NCBI RefSeq assembly: GCF_026013645.1
Contig: NZ_CP110224.1
Location: 1,302,001 to 1,366,000, forward strand
DNA: 64,000 bases
Direction of reading: 5' to 3'
From: Virgibacillus natechei
Lineage (GTDB): Bacteria > Bacillota > Bacilli > Bacillales > Amphibacillaceae
The notes beneath the pieces are model-generated. The model was given only the letters and a program-made list of their open reading frames with translations, had not been told where the DNA came from and did not search any database. Of this stretch, positions 1-8,322 are shown piece after piece. How positions within the stretch are numbered: the first letter of the stretch is position 1; every line of letters begins with the position of its first letter. The position numbers and the translations under genes were made by a program.

Positions 1-105
1 ATTTCTTCTCATGATATAGTGCAAAAACAGGCAGAGGGTTGTAGTGATTCGATTCGTAAAGCTAAATTTGAAGATGTAGAGCAATTACTGCGATTCATGT
101 TATAA
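1..105 (+). CDS. C-terminal end of an unidentified protein (cut by window edge)
   Basis: An open frame enters from the left edge and ends at a TAA, giving 34 residues that finish with EQLLRFML. The stretch is polar with a helical-looking end, but I do not recognise the family. No start, RBS or domain is visible, so only the presence of a frame is supported. Followed by about 70 bases with no feature and then a dispersed repeat. Confidence 0.35.
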   Translation: MSSHDIVQKQAEGCSDSIRKAKFEDVEQLLRFML

Positions 106-173
106 TTTGGAAAAAAGTATGTGTAGTTATTAAATTGATGAGAGGGATTTATCAAATATTACATAGAATCAAG

Positions 174-310
174 CCAAAAGCGCAAGCGCCCGTTTAGCGA
201 CGTACGGAGGTGAAGGAAATCGCGCTAGTCGCTGGGCGCTGGAGCTGGACGTGGCTATTCCAGTATAGAAGTTATCCACAGCATTTAAATTCTATAGTAC
301 GCTATGCAAC
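174..310 (+). repeat. Dispersed repeat R1, short copy A
   Basis: Carries both ends of the R1 family: the left end GCGCAAGCGCCCGTTTAGC and the right end with CTGGAGCTGGACGTGGCTAT followed by TTTAAATTCTATAG. The roughly 300-400 bp interior found in copies B and C is missing, so this is an internal-deletion form. Left-end AGCGCCC and right-end GGGCGCT can pair. No ORF. It fills most of the gap before the cation-efflux gene. Confidence 0.75.
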
Positions 311-312
311 TA

Positions 313-348
313 AAAAACCAGGCTACCCCAGTGGATAGCCTGGTTTTT
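313..348. terminator. Terminator of the cation-efflux gene
   Basis: Inverted repeat AAACCAGGCTA / TAGCCTGGTTT with a T-run on either strand, placed just beyond the stop codon of the minus-strand transporter gene. Confidence 0.8.
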
Positions 349-363
349 GTGAACAATGACAAT

Positions 364-1245
364 TCATGAATCAGTTTTTTCATTATACGGTTCAATATGG
401 ATATGTGCATACATGATAGTATGCTTTGTTGCTAGATAATTCTCAATACGATCCGTTATATCATGGCTTTCCTGCACATTAAGGTGCGGATCGACAAGAA
501 TCGTAATGTCAACAACTGATTGGTTTCCATGTATGCGTCCTTTAACGTCAACAACTTTTTTTACATCTGGATCCTTCGTAATACTTGTTCGTATCTCTTC
601 AAGCAGTTTTTCATCAAAACCGTCTGTTAATGTATGTGTTGCATCTTTAAAAATGTCCCAAGCTGTATTACAAATAATAATACCGACAAGCAGACCAGCT
701 AAAGGGTCCAACCAGAATAAGCCAAATTGCGCACCAATAATTCCAATGAAAGCACCAATACTAACAAGTGCATCAGCTCTGTTATCCTGTGCTGCTGCAT
801 ATAAGGCACCACTTTGCACTTTTTTGGCAAGTTTTAAATTGTACATATAAACGAAAAACATGATGATAGCAGATCCTATCGCAACCCAAGCTGTTAACAT
901 ATCCGGTTTCACAGATTCTAAGGATGCTACTTGTTGAAAGGATGAAATAATAACTTGGATACCGATAAGCACCATAATGAACGCTGCAAATAACGAAGCG
1001 ATTGTTTCTGCTCTATAATGGCCATAGTGATGATCTTCATCTGGTGGTTTTCTAGAAATTTTCAGGCCAATTAAAACGGCGACGGCGGCTATTACATCGG
1101 TGGCATTATTCAAACCATCTGCACGTAAAGCATCCGAGTTACCAATATTGGCAACAACTAATTTAACGACGGCAAGCACGAGATATGTAATAATACTGAC
1201 CCAAGCGCCTTTTTCTCCCTTTTTTAAATTATCGGTATGATTCAT
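364..1245 (-). CDS. Cation diffusion facilitator family transporter
   Basis: A 293-residue membrane protein of the CDF family, which exports divalent metals by proton antiport. The family signature ADGLNNATD with its metal-binding aspartates lies at about residues 41-49, the cytoplasmic-loop DEDHHYGHYRAE at about 68-79, and a second pair of metal ligands in DNRADA at about 154. Five to six hydrophobic segments are followed by a soluble C-terminal domain typical of CDF dimers. The motif pattern resembles the Bacillus manganese exporters MneP/MneS (YeaB), so Mn2+ is my best guess for substrate, but the metal is not proven by sequence. I chose the internal ATG because GGGAGG sits seven bases before it; a longer frame starts 21 bases upstream. 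Confidence 0.85.
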   Translation of the reverse strand: MNHTDNLKKGEKGAWVSIITYLVLAVVKLVVANIGNSDALRADGLNNATDVIAAVAVLIGLKISRKPPDEDHHYGHYRAETIASLFAAFIMVLIGIQVIISSFQQVASLESVKPDMLTAWVAIGSAIIMFFVYMYNLKLAKKVQSGALYAAAQDNRADALVSIGAFIGIIGAQFGLFWLDPLAGLLVGIIICNTAWDIFKDATHTLTDGFDEKLLEEIRTSITKDPDVKKVVDVKGRIHGNQSVVDITILVDPHLNVQESHDITDRIENYLATKHTIMYAHIHIEPYNEKTDS

Positions 1246-1496
1246 ATAATACCCTCCCATAATCATCTAACAGTCTAACAAAGTCGTAACTGGGGGTCTA
1301 GAGAAACATTTAAGGCCTTCGTTACTTATTTTGTCATAGTCAAAATAAGTTTACGAAGGAAAAAATAGCGATAGAAATTCTATAAACTTAATGTACCTCT
1401 CGATTGAAAAGAAATTCACCAATTATAAGTATATAATGTTGCAATTATTTGTGAAATTTAAGATAATAGAAAAAAGTAGCAAAGGGGGCGTGTTCC
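1246..1496. other. Divergent intergenic region
   Basis: About 250 bases between the efflux gene and the IDEAL-domain gene. AT-rich, with TATAAT-like hexamers about 60 bases before the latter gene, but no convincingly spaced promoter and no repeat family member. I see nothing else in it. Confidence 0.4.
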
Positions 1497-1730
1497 ATGA
1501 AACAGGAAAAACTGATGTACCGATTTTATCGGTACGAAGGTAAAACCCTTCAAGCTAAAAGAAAAATCCCATTTGAAATAGAACTAACGGCTCGACTGCT
1601 ATTGGATGAGCTGTGCTTTAACTGGAACAAAAATAAATTAGAATCTGAAATTAACGACTCGATTGAGACCAGAAATGAAGATGAATTTATAAAATTAAGT
1701 GAATTATTCAAACAATATGTTTGGGAGTAA
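1497..1730 (+). CDS. yhzC: IDEAL-domain protein, YhzC-like
   Basis: A 77-residue soluble protein with an IDEAL domain in its second half: a helical stretch around ELTARLLLDEL (residues 25-35) and a closing helix EFIKLSELFKQYV. IDEAL domains are small helical modules found in Firmicutes, for example in YpiB and ComK-linked YhzC of B. subtilis; the biochemical role is unknown. Preceded by a good RBS (AAAGGGGGCG) and followed at once by a terminator, so it is monocistronic. In B. subtilis yhzC sits beside comK; here comK lies 47 kb away on the other side of the window. Confidence 0.7.
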   Translation: MKQEKLMYRFYRYEGKTLQAKRKIPFEIELTARLLLDELCFNWNKNKLESEINDSIETRNEDEFIKLSELFKQYVWE

Positions 1731-1743
1731 CGTACAAACCTAG

Positions 1744-1775
1744 AATAGCCTTACCTCATGGTGAGGCTATTTTGA
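1744..1775 (+). terminator. Terminator after the IDEAL-domain gene
   Basis: Stem AATAGCCTTACCTCA / GTGAGGCTATT followed by TTT directly after the yhzC-like stop codon. Confidence 0.75.
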
Positions 1776-1832
1776 TGATTGGATAGGTGTCATTTATCAT
1801 ATATAATAATACCAATATTAAGGTGGGAAGTC

Positions 1833-2296
1833 ATGGGGGAAAATCAATCAATTATACATAACCAGAATCAAGTGCTGCTTTATGTTTTGTTGTTTTCTAT
1901 ATGTTTAGGAGTAGGTGTGGAAATAATCGTTGGGGCACCAATAGAAAATCTATTGGCACTTGGTTTCGGTGGAGGGTTGACCGTAGTACTTATTGGTGTA
2001 TTTCAGTATAAACAGCAACGAGTATTTCTACTACAACAGATAGTACAAATCAATTATTGAATAAAATGATGGATTCTTTTACGAGAAGTACTGCTGATGG
2101 CGAAGCGTTAAAAGACTTATCGCTCAAAGGAAAACAATCCATGGATGAATTAACAGGAACAAAGGATGGTTTCCAACAATCCTTTGAAAAGCTAATAGGT
2201 AATATGGATCATCTTGTCCAAAAATTAGATGAAAACAATAGCTTCACCGTAAAAATACAAGACATTGCTGAACAAACAAATCTGCTAGCAGTCAAC
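1833..2296 (+). pseudogene. Chemotaxis receptor (MCP) fragment, frameshifted and truncated
   Basis: Begins at an ATG with RBS AAGGTGGG. The first 60 residues hold two hydrophobic segments (LLYVLLFSICLGVGVEIIV and the LALGFGGGLTVVLIGVF stretch). The frame then shifts near 2012-2060 into one that reads as an MCP cytoplasmic domain and ends in IQDIAEQTNLLAVN, the start of the family hairpin-tip motif, which normally continues with A-[AS]-I-E-A-A-R-A. It instead runs into the left end of the IscB element and stops seven codons later. No continuation of the MCP is found beyond the element. The product would be a short two-TM receptor; both the frameshift and the truncation make it non-functional as a sensor. 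Confidence 0.75.
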
Positions 2297-2543
2297 TACC
2301 CACCACCGACTTTATAGTCTGATTGAAGTGGGGGCTTGAAAAAAGCCCTTAGTTGTCTAGCCTAAGTCTTCATTGACTACGTTGGTTTGGCTATCACACC
2401 CTCGGATGATACCCTAGTCCGTTGCTCTGTGCAGGCGCTGTAATAGTTCTAAATGGGTAGGAACGGTCAACCTGACTTTGGCTTTTTAGCAAAGCCATAC
2501 CAACATTGGCGAAGGGTAACTACTCTGAGAGGAGGAACACTCC
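2281..2543 (+). ncRNA. Presumed omega-RNA (guide plus scaffold) of IscB
   Basis: A long, structured, non-coding stretch directly upstream of iscB in the same direction, which is where the omega-RNA of characterised IscB systems is encoded. It contains several inverted repeats (CCCAC..GTGGG at the left end; GGCTTG..AAGCC; GGCTTTTTAGCAAAGCC near 2479). By analogy the guide is the roughly 16 bases just outside the element, 2281-2296 (TCTGCTAGCAGTCAAC), which encode Leu-Leu-Ala-Val-Asn of the MCP motif. Transcription and ends are inferred, not seen. Confidence 0.6.
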
Positions 2544-3818
2544 ATGGTAGTGTTCGTTATCAACAAACATGGCAATCCTTTGATGCCATGTAAACCAAGA
2601 AAAGCTCGGGTTTTACTGAAAGAAAAGAAAGCAAAGATTGTATCTCACAACCCTTTTACGATTCAATTACTGTATGGAAGCAGTGGATATACGCAAGAGG
2701 TGAATATCGGGGTGGATCTGGGAGCCAAACATGTTGGCATCGCTATTACGAGTGACGACAAGGTACTAGCTAAGGGAGAAGTAGAACTTCGACAGGATGT
2801 TAAAGCTGCCATTGATACCAGAAGAACTTACAGGCGATCCAGAAGAAACCGGAAAACACGTTATCGTAAACCGCGTTTTCAAAACCGCAACCGGGAGAAA
2901 GGATGGTTGCCTCCGAGTATCCAAAGCCGGGTGGAAAATACCTTCTTTTGGATCGACAAGTTTTACGATCTTGTGCCAAACACTAAGTTAACCATAGAGG
3001 TTGGCAAATTCGATGTGCAAAAGATGATCGACCCAGACATTGCCGGGGTTACCTACCAACAGGGTCAGACGTATGGCTATCATGACGTGCGTTACTTTGT
3101 ATTTGCAAGGGATAACTATACATGTCACGTGTGCAAACAGAAAGGCAAAATTCTGAACACCCATCACCTTATATATCGCTCACATGGGGGTTCCAATCGG
3201 GCAGATAACCTGGTTACCGTTTGTACAGACTGTCACACACATGAGAACCATCAGAACGGAAGCATTCTTTGGAAGTGGATGATCGAAGGAAAAAGGTTGC
3301 CACAATACAAAGAAGGGCCGTTCATGAATAGCTTTCGCAGGAGGGTATTTTTCAAGTATCCACACGCAGCAATCACGTATGGATCAGTAACTACGCCAAA
3401 GCGTAAAGAACTGGGATTGGAAAAAAGCCATATGAATGATGCGATTGCGATCAGTGGCATTCCATTCATCAAAGAAAACACCGGAGACATTTTCAACATC
3501 AAGCAATTTCGGAAAAAGAAGCGATCTCTTCATGAGGCAACGGCTAGAAAAGGACGTAAAACGAAAAACACAACGAGTAAACGAAACGAAAAAAACAAGA
3601 AATACCTCAATGGATTTTATTTGAATGACAAAGTAAGGGTATATGAAACAACCGGCTACATTACAGGATTTACAGGGACAAGTGGGGCTTACGTTAAGTC
3701 CATCGAAGGGGATTATATCACCATGCCCAATAAAAGTTATAAACAGGTTGGTCTCAAAGACTTGAAACGAATTAGCCATAACAACAATTGGCAGTTTGAC
3801 CAGAAGGCATTTGGCTGA
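2544..3818 (+). CDS. iscB: RNA-guided endonuclease IscB
   Basis: A 424-residue IscB, the RNA-guided nuclease family ancestral to Cas9. Domains in order: PLMP domain at 11-33 (NPLMPCKPRKARVLL); RuvC-I at 53-70 with D58 in GVDLGAKHVGIA; arginine-rich bridge helix 93-116 (RRTYRRSRRNRKTR, the RRXRR motif); RuvC-II with E152 in LTIEVGKFD; HNH domain about 190-236 with C194/C197 and C227/C230 zinc pairs and catalytic H207/H208 in LNTHHLIYRSHGG; RuvC-III at 294-303 (KSHMNDAIAI, H296 and D299); then a basic linker and a C-terminal domain expected to read the target-adjacent motif. All catalytic residues are present, so the nuclease looks intact. RBS AGAGGAGG precedes the ATG. No transposase accompanies it. 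Confidence 0.92.
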   Translation: MVVFVINKHGNPLMPCKPRKARVLLKEKKAKIVSHNPFTIQLLYGSSGYTQEVNIGVDLGAKHVGIAITSDDKVLAKGEVELRQDVKAAIDTRRTYRRSRRNRKTRYRKPRFQNRNREKGWLPPSIQSRVENTFFWIDKFYDLVPNTKLTIEVGKFDVQKMIDPDIAGVTYQQGQTYGYHDVRYFVFARDNYTCHVCKQKGKILNTHHLIYRSHGGSNRADNLVTVCTDCHTHENHQNGSILWKWMIEGKRLPQYKEGPFMNSFRRRVFFKYPHAAITYGSVTTPKRKELGLEKSHMNDAIAISGIPFIKENTGDIFNIKQFRKKKRSLHEATARKGRKTKNTTSKRNEKNKKYLNGFYLNDKVRVYETTGYITGFTGTSGAYVKSIEGDYITMPNKSYKQVGLKDLKRISHNNNWQFDQKAFG

Positions 3819-3834
3819 CGCCAACCGAAATTCA

Positions 3835-3893
3835 TCTCCCACCTACTCACCTGAGCTATCGCCATTCACATTCCTTGAGGTGGGAGACTTTTT
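3835..3893 (+). terminator. Right-end hairpin of the IscB element / terminator
   Basis: Perfect 10-bp stem TCTCCCACCT / AGGTGGGAGA with a 33-base loop, followed by CTTTTTTC. It serves both as the likely IS right-end structure and as an intrinsic terminator 17 bases beyond iscB. Confidence 0.7.
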
Positions 3894-3924
3894 TCGGAGT
3901 GCTGTTAAAAAAGAGGTGAAATTA

Positions 3925-4077
3925 TTGCGCATAAATAGTTTACGACGAGTGTTATACAAGATCTCCAGAATTTTGGGAGATGTGAACGCAGTTAAGAAAG
4001 GAAGAGTGGGGAAGCGGGTTGGCAGAAGAGTAGCAGGCAGGGCTTCTGGAAAATTATTAAGGAATCTTTTTAAATAA
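3925..4077 (+). CDS. Small, highly basic protein of unknown function
   Basis: About 50 residues, extremely rich in Arg, Lys and Gly (for example KKGRVGKRVGRRVAG), resembling small Bacillaceae proteins of unknown function with the pattern LYKxSRxLGDxNAxKxGKxGKR. I recognise the pattern but not a role; nucleic-acid or membrane binding would suit the charge. TTG is chosen as start because AGAGGTG lies six bases before it; an upstream ATG extension would run through the IscB right-end hairpin and is not believable. It is the first gene on the right flank of the element and has no MCP sequence. Confidence 0.5.
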   Translation: MRINSLRRVLYKISRILGDVNAVKKGRVGKRVGRRVAGRASGKLLRNLFK

Positions 4078-4150
4078 AATAAGTGAGAAACCTGACCATC
4101 ATTGAGGTTAAGTTAGCAGTGGAAATATGGAAGACTCCTGTGGGAACAAA

Positions 4151-4187
4151 GGTCTTCGGTGGGACGAGTAAGCGCAGTCCCAGTCCC
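4151..4187 (+). repeat. Dispersed short repeat R3
   Basis: The motif CGGTGGGACGAGTAAGCGCA followed by GTCCCAGTCCC recurs at 32605-32664 (twice) and inverted at 58270-58303. It can fold (GGGAC / GTCCC). It lies in the otherwise featureless 245 bases before fumC. Confidence 0.7.
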
Positions 4188-4329
4188 TGCACGTGTTTGA
4201 AGTCCTTACTAAAAATATCCTGATATTTTTAAAGAGAGCAATTATGAAATGGATTCAAAGATGTTAAAAATTTGATACAATAGAAGAGAAGTTCCAGATT
4301 AGTACCATAGACATAGGGAGGAAATGATG

Positions 4330-5715
4330 ATGGATTTTCGAGTAGAAAAAGATACAATAGGGGAAATAAACGTACCTGCTGATAAATATTGGGGGGCGCA
4401 AACACAACGTAGCAAACAAAACTTCCCGATTGGAAATGAAGAAATGCCGTTAGAAGTTATTAAAGCGTTTGCTATTTTAAAGAAAAGTGCTGCCAAAGCG
4501 AATAGCGATTTAGGCTTATTGGAACCTAAAAAGGCTGAGGCTATTGCATATGCTGCAGAACAAATAATAAATGATAAATTAAATGATCATTTTCCGTTGG
4601 TTGTGTGGCAAACAGGTAGTGGTACACAATCGAATATGAATGTTAATGAAGTAATGGCCTATGTAGGAAATCAATGGTTGGAGGAAGAAGGAAGCGACAT
4701 AAAGCTTCATCCGAATGATGATATTAATAAATCGCAGAGTTCCAACGATACATATCCAACAGCAATGCATATCGCTTCTGTTTTAAAGCTTGATGATACG
4801 GTGCTTCCTGCAGTGCGTACATTAAAAAATACGTTAGAGACAAAAGTTGAAGCGTTTCAGGATATTGTGAAAATCGGCCGGACACATTTGCAGGATGCAA
4901 CACCATTAACACTCGGCCAGGAAATAAGCGGCTGGCATCGCATGCTTGAAAAGTCCGAAATGATGATTAACGAAAGCAAGCATTATCTAAAGGAACTTGC
5001 TATTGGTGGAACAGCTGTAGGGACAGGATTAAATGCTCATCCTGAGTTTTCAAATCGTGTTTGTGATGCGATTAATGAATTCACTGGAAAAGATTTTACC
5101 TCTGCAGAAAATAAATTCCATGCTCTAACTAGTCATGATGAGACCGTTTATGCACATGGAGCTTTAAAGGCTTTGGCTGCAGATATGCTTAAAATAGCCA
5201 ATGACGTCCGTTGGTTAGCAAGTGGCCCGCGAAGTGGAATAGGAGAGATCACTATTCCAGCAAATGAACCTGGAAGCTCCATTATGCCAGGAAAAGTTAA
5301 TCCAACACAAAGTGAAGCAGTAACAATGGTAGTTGCACAAGTTATGGGAAATGATGCAACAATTGGTTTTGGAGCAAGCCAAGGTAATTTTGAGCTTAAC
5401 GTATTTAAACCAGTAATTGCCTATAATTTCCTACAATCTAGCCAAATTCTCGCAGACAGTATTCTTTCATTTGATGAACGCTGTGCACAAGGTATTGAGC
5501 CGAATCATGAACAGATTGAAAAATATTTAAATGATTCATTGATGCTCGTAACGGCATTAAATCCTCATATTGGTTATGAAAATGCAGCTAAAATTGCAAA
5601 GAAAGCATTCGATGATAACTCTACTTTAAAAGAGACAGCGGTAGAACTGGGATTACTAACGGAAGAAGAATTTGAGAAATATGTAAACCCAGAAGAAATG
5701 ACATATCCAAAATAA
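4330..5715 (+). CDS. fumC: Class II fumarate hydratase
   Basis: A 461-residue iron-independent fumarase converting fumarate and L-malate in the TCA cycle, cytosolic homotetramer. It has the three conserved regions of the fumarase/aspartase superfamily: [17 protein letters not shown] (near 95-112), [16 protein letters not shown] (about 185-200) and the signature [17 protein letters not shown] carrying the catalytic Ser loop (about 316-332). Length matches FumC (CitG) of B. subtilis and not class I enzymes. Three ATG codons are in tandem; the third best matches the family start (M-[DE]-[FY]-R) and has GGGAGG eight bases away. Monocistronic, closed by its own terminator. Confidence 0.95.
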   Translation: MDFRVEKDTIGEINVPADKYWGAQTQRSKQNFPIGNEEMPLEVIKAFAILKKSAAKANSDLGLLEPKKAEAIAYAAEQIINDKLNDHFPLVVWQTGSGTQSNMNVNEVMAYVGNQWLEEEGSDIKLHPNDDINKSQSSNDTYPTAMHIASVLKLDDTVLPAVRTLKNTLETKVEAFQDIVKIGRTHLQDATPLTLGQEISGWHRMLEKSEMMINESKHYLKELAIGGTAVGTGLNAHPEFSNRVCDAINEFTGKDFTSAENKFHALTSHDETVYAHGALKALAADMLKIANDVRWLASGPRSGIGEITIPANEPGSSIMPGKVNPTQSEAVTMVVAQVMGNDATIGFGASQGNFELNVFKPVIAYNFLQSSQILADSILSFDERCAQGIEPNHEQIEKYLNDSLMLVTALNPHIGYENAAKIAKKAFDDNSTLKETAVELGLLTEEEFEKYVNPEEMTYPK

Positions 5716-5719
5716 TTAA

Positions 5720-5758
5720 AAATGGTTATTCCATCTTAGATGGAATAACCATTTTTTT
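5720..5758 (+). terminator. fumC terminator
   Basis: Stem AAATGGTTATTCCATC / ATGGAATAACCATTT with a run of seven T immediately downstream of fumC. Confidence 0.9.
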
Positions 5759-5845
5759 CTTCCTTAGTTATCACAATTTACCAGTGAAAAATCGTGATAA
5801 GTTCAACGGATCTGTGAACAATACTTATTACAGGAGGTGATAGAC

Positions 5846-6043
5846 ATGGCAAATAATAATAATTCAAATCAACTAGTTGTACCTGGCGTACAACAAGCAC
5901 TTGATCAAATGAAAACTGAAATTGCTCAGGAATTTGGCGTTAATTTAGGTGCTGATTCAACATCACGTTCTAACGGTTCTGTTGGTGGAGAAATTACAAA
6001 ACGACTTGTTCAATCTGCTCAACAACAAATGAATGGACAATAA
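5846..6043 (+). CDS. Alpha/beta-type small acid-soluble spore protein
   Basis: A 65-residue SASP that coats and protects spore DNA and is degraded at germination. The germination-protease (GPR) site TEIAQEFGV is at about residues 25-33 and the second DNA-binding block [16 protein letters not shown] closes the protein. An N-terminal run of Asn (ANNNNSNQ) is typical. Start chosen at the ATG with AGGAGGTGA seven bases upstream. It shows that the organism makes endospores. A sigma-G promoter would be expected upstream, but I could not place one with confidence. Confidence 0.93.
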   Translation: MANNNNSNQLVVPGVQQALDQMKTEIAQEFGVNLGADSTSRSNGSVGGEITKRLVQSAQQQMNGQ

Positions 6044-6090
6044 TCTAAATAATGGTGGCTACTAGAGAGTTCAAAGTCCTAGTTTAAATG

Positions 6091-6129
6091 AAGTAGAGGG
6101 AAGGTTCTCATTAGCCTTTCCTCTACTTT
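6091..6129 (+). terminator. SASP gene terminator
   Basis: Imperfect stem AAGTAGAGGGAAGG / CCTTTCCTCTACTT, 50 bases beyond the SASP stop codon. Confidence 0.65.
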
Positions 6130-6187
6130 GATTTATCGCAGTTTAATGGATAAGTCGGCACTGCTGAAGGAAGTTTTACTTTGAAAG

Positions 6188-6211
6188 AAGAGGTGACACT
6201 CGTCACCTCTT
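6188..6211 (-). terminator. msmX terminator
   Basis: Perfect palindromic stem AAGAGGTGAC / GTCACCTCTT downstream of the minus-strand msmX stop codon, with a weak pyrimidine tail on that strand. Confidence 0.65.
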
Positions 6212-6248
6212 CCTCTCAATTTTGCGGGCAATATGCACCAATTGGATT

Positions 6249-7346
6249 TTATTTTATCCGTAATTCTGTTTCTTGATCAAAAAAGTGTACGTTATTCATA
6301 TCAAAGCCTAATTCGATAGTTGATTCACCTGATATATCTGATCGCGAATCAACTCGTGCAACAAACTCCTGCTCCTTCACTTTAGAGTATAGATAGGTTT
6401 CTGCTCCCATTAATTCAGCAACATCAATTTCCGCGTTTATTTTTGTATTTGGTGAAGCTTCAAGAAATGCTGGTTCGTCATGAATATCTTCTGGACGAAT
6501 ACCTAAAGTAATTTCTTTATCAACATAGCCTTGTCCACGCAATGTCTTCATTTTACCTTCTGGTATCTGTATTTTTATATCTTCCATTTCGAAGTATCCA
6601 TCTGTTAGTTTTCCGGTAAAGAAATTCATGGAAGGTGAACCAATAAATCCTCCAACAAATACGTTATCAGGGCTTTCATAAACATCTTTCGGTGCACCAA
6701 CTTGTTGGATAAATCCATCTTTCATAACGACGAGACGAGTTGCCATCGTCATTGCTTCTGTTTGGTCATGGGTTACATAGATAGTGGTTGTTTTTAACCG
6801 TCTATGAAGCTTTTGAATTTCTGCACGCATTTGTACACGTAATTTAGCATCTAAGTTTGATAAGGGCTCATCCATTAAGAATACTTTGGCATCTCGAACA
6901 ATCGCGCGTCCTAGTGCTACACGCTGTCTTTGTCCACCAGATAAGGCCTTTGGTTTACGATCCAAGTATCCCCCTAGACCTAAAATGTCAGCAGCATTAT
7001 TCACGCGATCTGTAATTTCATCTTTTTTAAATTTACGAAGTTTTAAACCGAATGCCATATTATCATATACGTTCATATGTGGATACAAAGCATAGTTCTG
7101 GAAGACCATCGCAATGTCACGGTCTTTCGGTGCAACATCATTCATTTTTTTATCATTGATGTAGAGCTCGCCCTCTGAAATTTCTTCAAGGCCTGCAATC
7201 ATCCGTAACGTGGTTGATTTCCCGCAACCAGAAGGACCAACAAATACAATAAATTCTTTATCCGTAACATTTAAATTAAAGTCATCTACGGCAACAACAC
7301 TTTTATCATATGTTTTTTGGATATTTTCCAAACGTAATTCAGCCAT
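6249..7346 (-). CDS. msmX: Multi-sugar ABC importer ATPase (MsmX/UgpC type)
   Basis: A 365-residue ATP-binding subunit of carbohydrate ABC importers, the length of B. subtilis MsmX, which energises several oligosaccharide importers lacking their own ATPase. Walker [10 protein letters not shown] (about 38-46), Q-loop in FQNYALYPH, signature LSGGQRQRV (about 135), Walker [17 protein letters not shown]-loop THDQTEAM; the last 120 residues form the regulatory MOP-like domain. No permease or binding-protein genes are adjacent, which fits a shared, stand-alone ATPase. RBS GGAGGGG. A cre-like site lies 18-32 bases upstream of the start codon, suggesting CcpA control, and a PucR-type regulator gene lies immediately upstream in the same direction. 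Confidence 0.92.
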   Translation of the reverse strand: MAELRLENIQKTYDKSVVAVDDFNLNVTDKEFIVFVGPSGCGKSTTLRMIAGLEEISEGELYINDKKMNDVAPKDRDIAMVFQNYALYPHMNVYDNMAFGLKLRKFKKDEITDRVNNAADILGLGGYLDRKPKALSGGQRQRVALGRAIVRDAKVFLMDEPLSNLDAKLRVQMRAEIQKLHRRLKTTTIYVTHDQTEAMTMATRLVVMKDGFIQQVGAPKDVYESPDNVFVGGFIGSPSMNFFTGKLTDGYFEMEDIKIQIPEGKMKTLRGQGYVDKEITLGIRPEDIHDEPAFLEASPNTKINAEIDVAELMGAETYLYSKVKEQEFVARVDSRSDISGESTIELGFDMNNVHFFDQETELRIK

Positions 7347-7363
7347 TCTATCCCCTCCATTTA

Positions 7364-7378
7364 TGTAAGCGTTTTACT
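7364..7378 (-). promoter_or_regulatory. Candidate CcpA cre site upstream of msmX
   Basis: TGTAAGCGTTTTACT matches the cre consensus TGWAANCGNTNWCA at all but the last position. It lies between the likely promoter and the msmX RBS, a position expected to repress transcription in the presence of glucose. Binding is inferred. Confidence 0.55.
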
Positions 7379-7414
7379 ATACTAAGTATATAAAAGTAGA
7401 GGATAATAAGAAAT

Positions 7415-7459
7415 AGCAAACATGCACAAAAATGCTAGAGGCTTTTGTGCATGTTTGCT
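7415..7459 (-). terminator. 17-bp perfect stem overlapping the regulator stop codon
   Basis: AGCAAACATGCACAAAA and its exact complement flank an 11-base loop; the stop codon of the PucR-type gene lies in the loop, so one arm is coding. On the minus strand a T-rich tail follows. It probably separates the regulator transcript from msmX. Confidence 0.7.
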
Positions 7460-8322
7460 AGTAATGCTAAATAGACAACCATTGCCTGGTTAAATTGACG
7501 TATATCCACACCCGTCTTATCAATAAATTTATCTAATCTATATTGCAGGCTATTACGGTGCATGTATAACTCCTTTGCGGCAAGTGATACATTTAAATTA
7601 CATTCAATAAAGGTTTTAACTGTATGTAATAGTTCATCGTCTGCTGCTAGTTCTCTTAAAACAATTGTAATCATTTCATTTCGTAAACGCGCACCGGCTT
7701 GATCCACAACAATGGAGGCAAATGCATCAATATAGGTTATAACGGATTTATCGGAATAGGTGAAAGCCGTATTACCACTTTTTACAAAAGATATATAGTA
7801 TTGATCAATATTCTCTAGATTGTCGAAATAAGGGCCTACTAAAAAATTAATTTTCACATATAAATCACTCATTAATACATCAATAATCTGTTCATACGAA
7901 ATTGCGTCATCTTCGTGCAATGTTTTTTCTTCAATAATTACGCCTTCTGTTTCATTTTCCCATATAATAGGAACCGGTGTGGTGAAAAATACATCAAGTG
8001 CTTCTTTAAATGACTTTGGATCTATTTGATTTTTTTTAATGGAGAAATAGACAAATCGATAGGGGGTTACTGTTTTATTGTCAGAGCCATTTTTTATTCG
8101 CTTCTTCCAAATCTTTTCATCTTCTGTTTGCAAAGGAAAGTTTATATTATAGGGTGACAAAAAAGCGGCTAAGATCGATGTGTCTCTCTCCGTTAATTCA
8201 TTTTCATCGATACCTATAATTTTATTTTCTTCGACGTTAAACCATTTGTAATTCGTTAACCTATCATAGTCATCCCCGTATACAATCATTGATGGGAAAG
8301 CTTTTTTCAATTTTTTTAGCAT
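7435..8322 (-). CDS. PucR/CdaR-family transcriptional regulator
   Basis: A 295-residue protein whose only recognisable domain is the C-terminal PucR-type helix-turn-helix (about residues 240-290: NVSLAAKELYMHRNSLQYRL followed by DKFIDKTG), the module of PucR and sugar-diacid regulators. The N-terminal 230 residues are likely the effector-sensing part, without a motif I can name. It is transcribed toward msmX and may control it, or msmX may be read through from it. Divergent from yheA. In related genomes a PucR-type gene beside msmX is common. The effector is unknown. Confidence 0.75.
   Translation of the reverse strand: MLKKLKKAFPSMIVYGDDYDRLTNYKWFNVEENKIIGIDENELTERDTSILAAFLSPYNINFPLQTEDEKIWKKRIKNGSDNKTVTPYRFVYFSIKKNQIDPKSFKEALDVFFTTPVPIIWENETEGVIIEEKTLHEDDAISYEQIIDVLMSDLYVKINFLVGPYFDNLENIDQYYISFVKSGNTAFTYSDKSVITYIDAFASIVVDQAGARLRNEMITIVLRELAADDELLHTVKTFIECNLNVSLAAKELYMHRNSLQYRLDKFIDKTGVDIRQFNQAMVVYLALLANMHKSL

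Larger units (their letters stand above)
2297..3893 (+). mobile_element. IscB-type IS200/IS605-family element (no TnpA)
   Basis: The left end begins where MCP homology stops, with TACCCACCACC and an imperfect hairpin closing at GTGGGGG, followed by GCTTGAAAAAAGCCC, a layout I recognise from IscB/IS1341-type elements of Firmicutes. The right end is a perfect 10-bp stem (TCTCCCACCT / AGGTGGGAGA, 3835-3887) followed by a T-run. Between them are a roughly 230-base non-coding leader and iscB. No Y1 transposase (tnpA) is present, so mobility would depend on one supplied in trans. The exact right boundary is not certain. The internal base composition looks more GC-rich than the flanks. Confidence 0.75.

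Noticed and set aside
2797..3624. Several open frames on both strands within iscB
   Set aside because: They overlap a complete IscB with all catalytic motifs and have no RBS or domain of their own.
2297..3893. A Y1 transposase (tnpA) belonging to the IscB element
   Set aside because: No frame with the HUH/Y1 motifs is present inside or beside the element.
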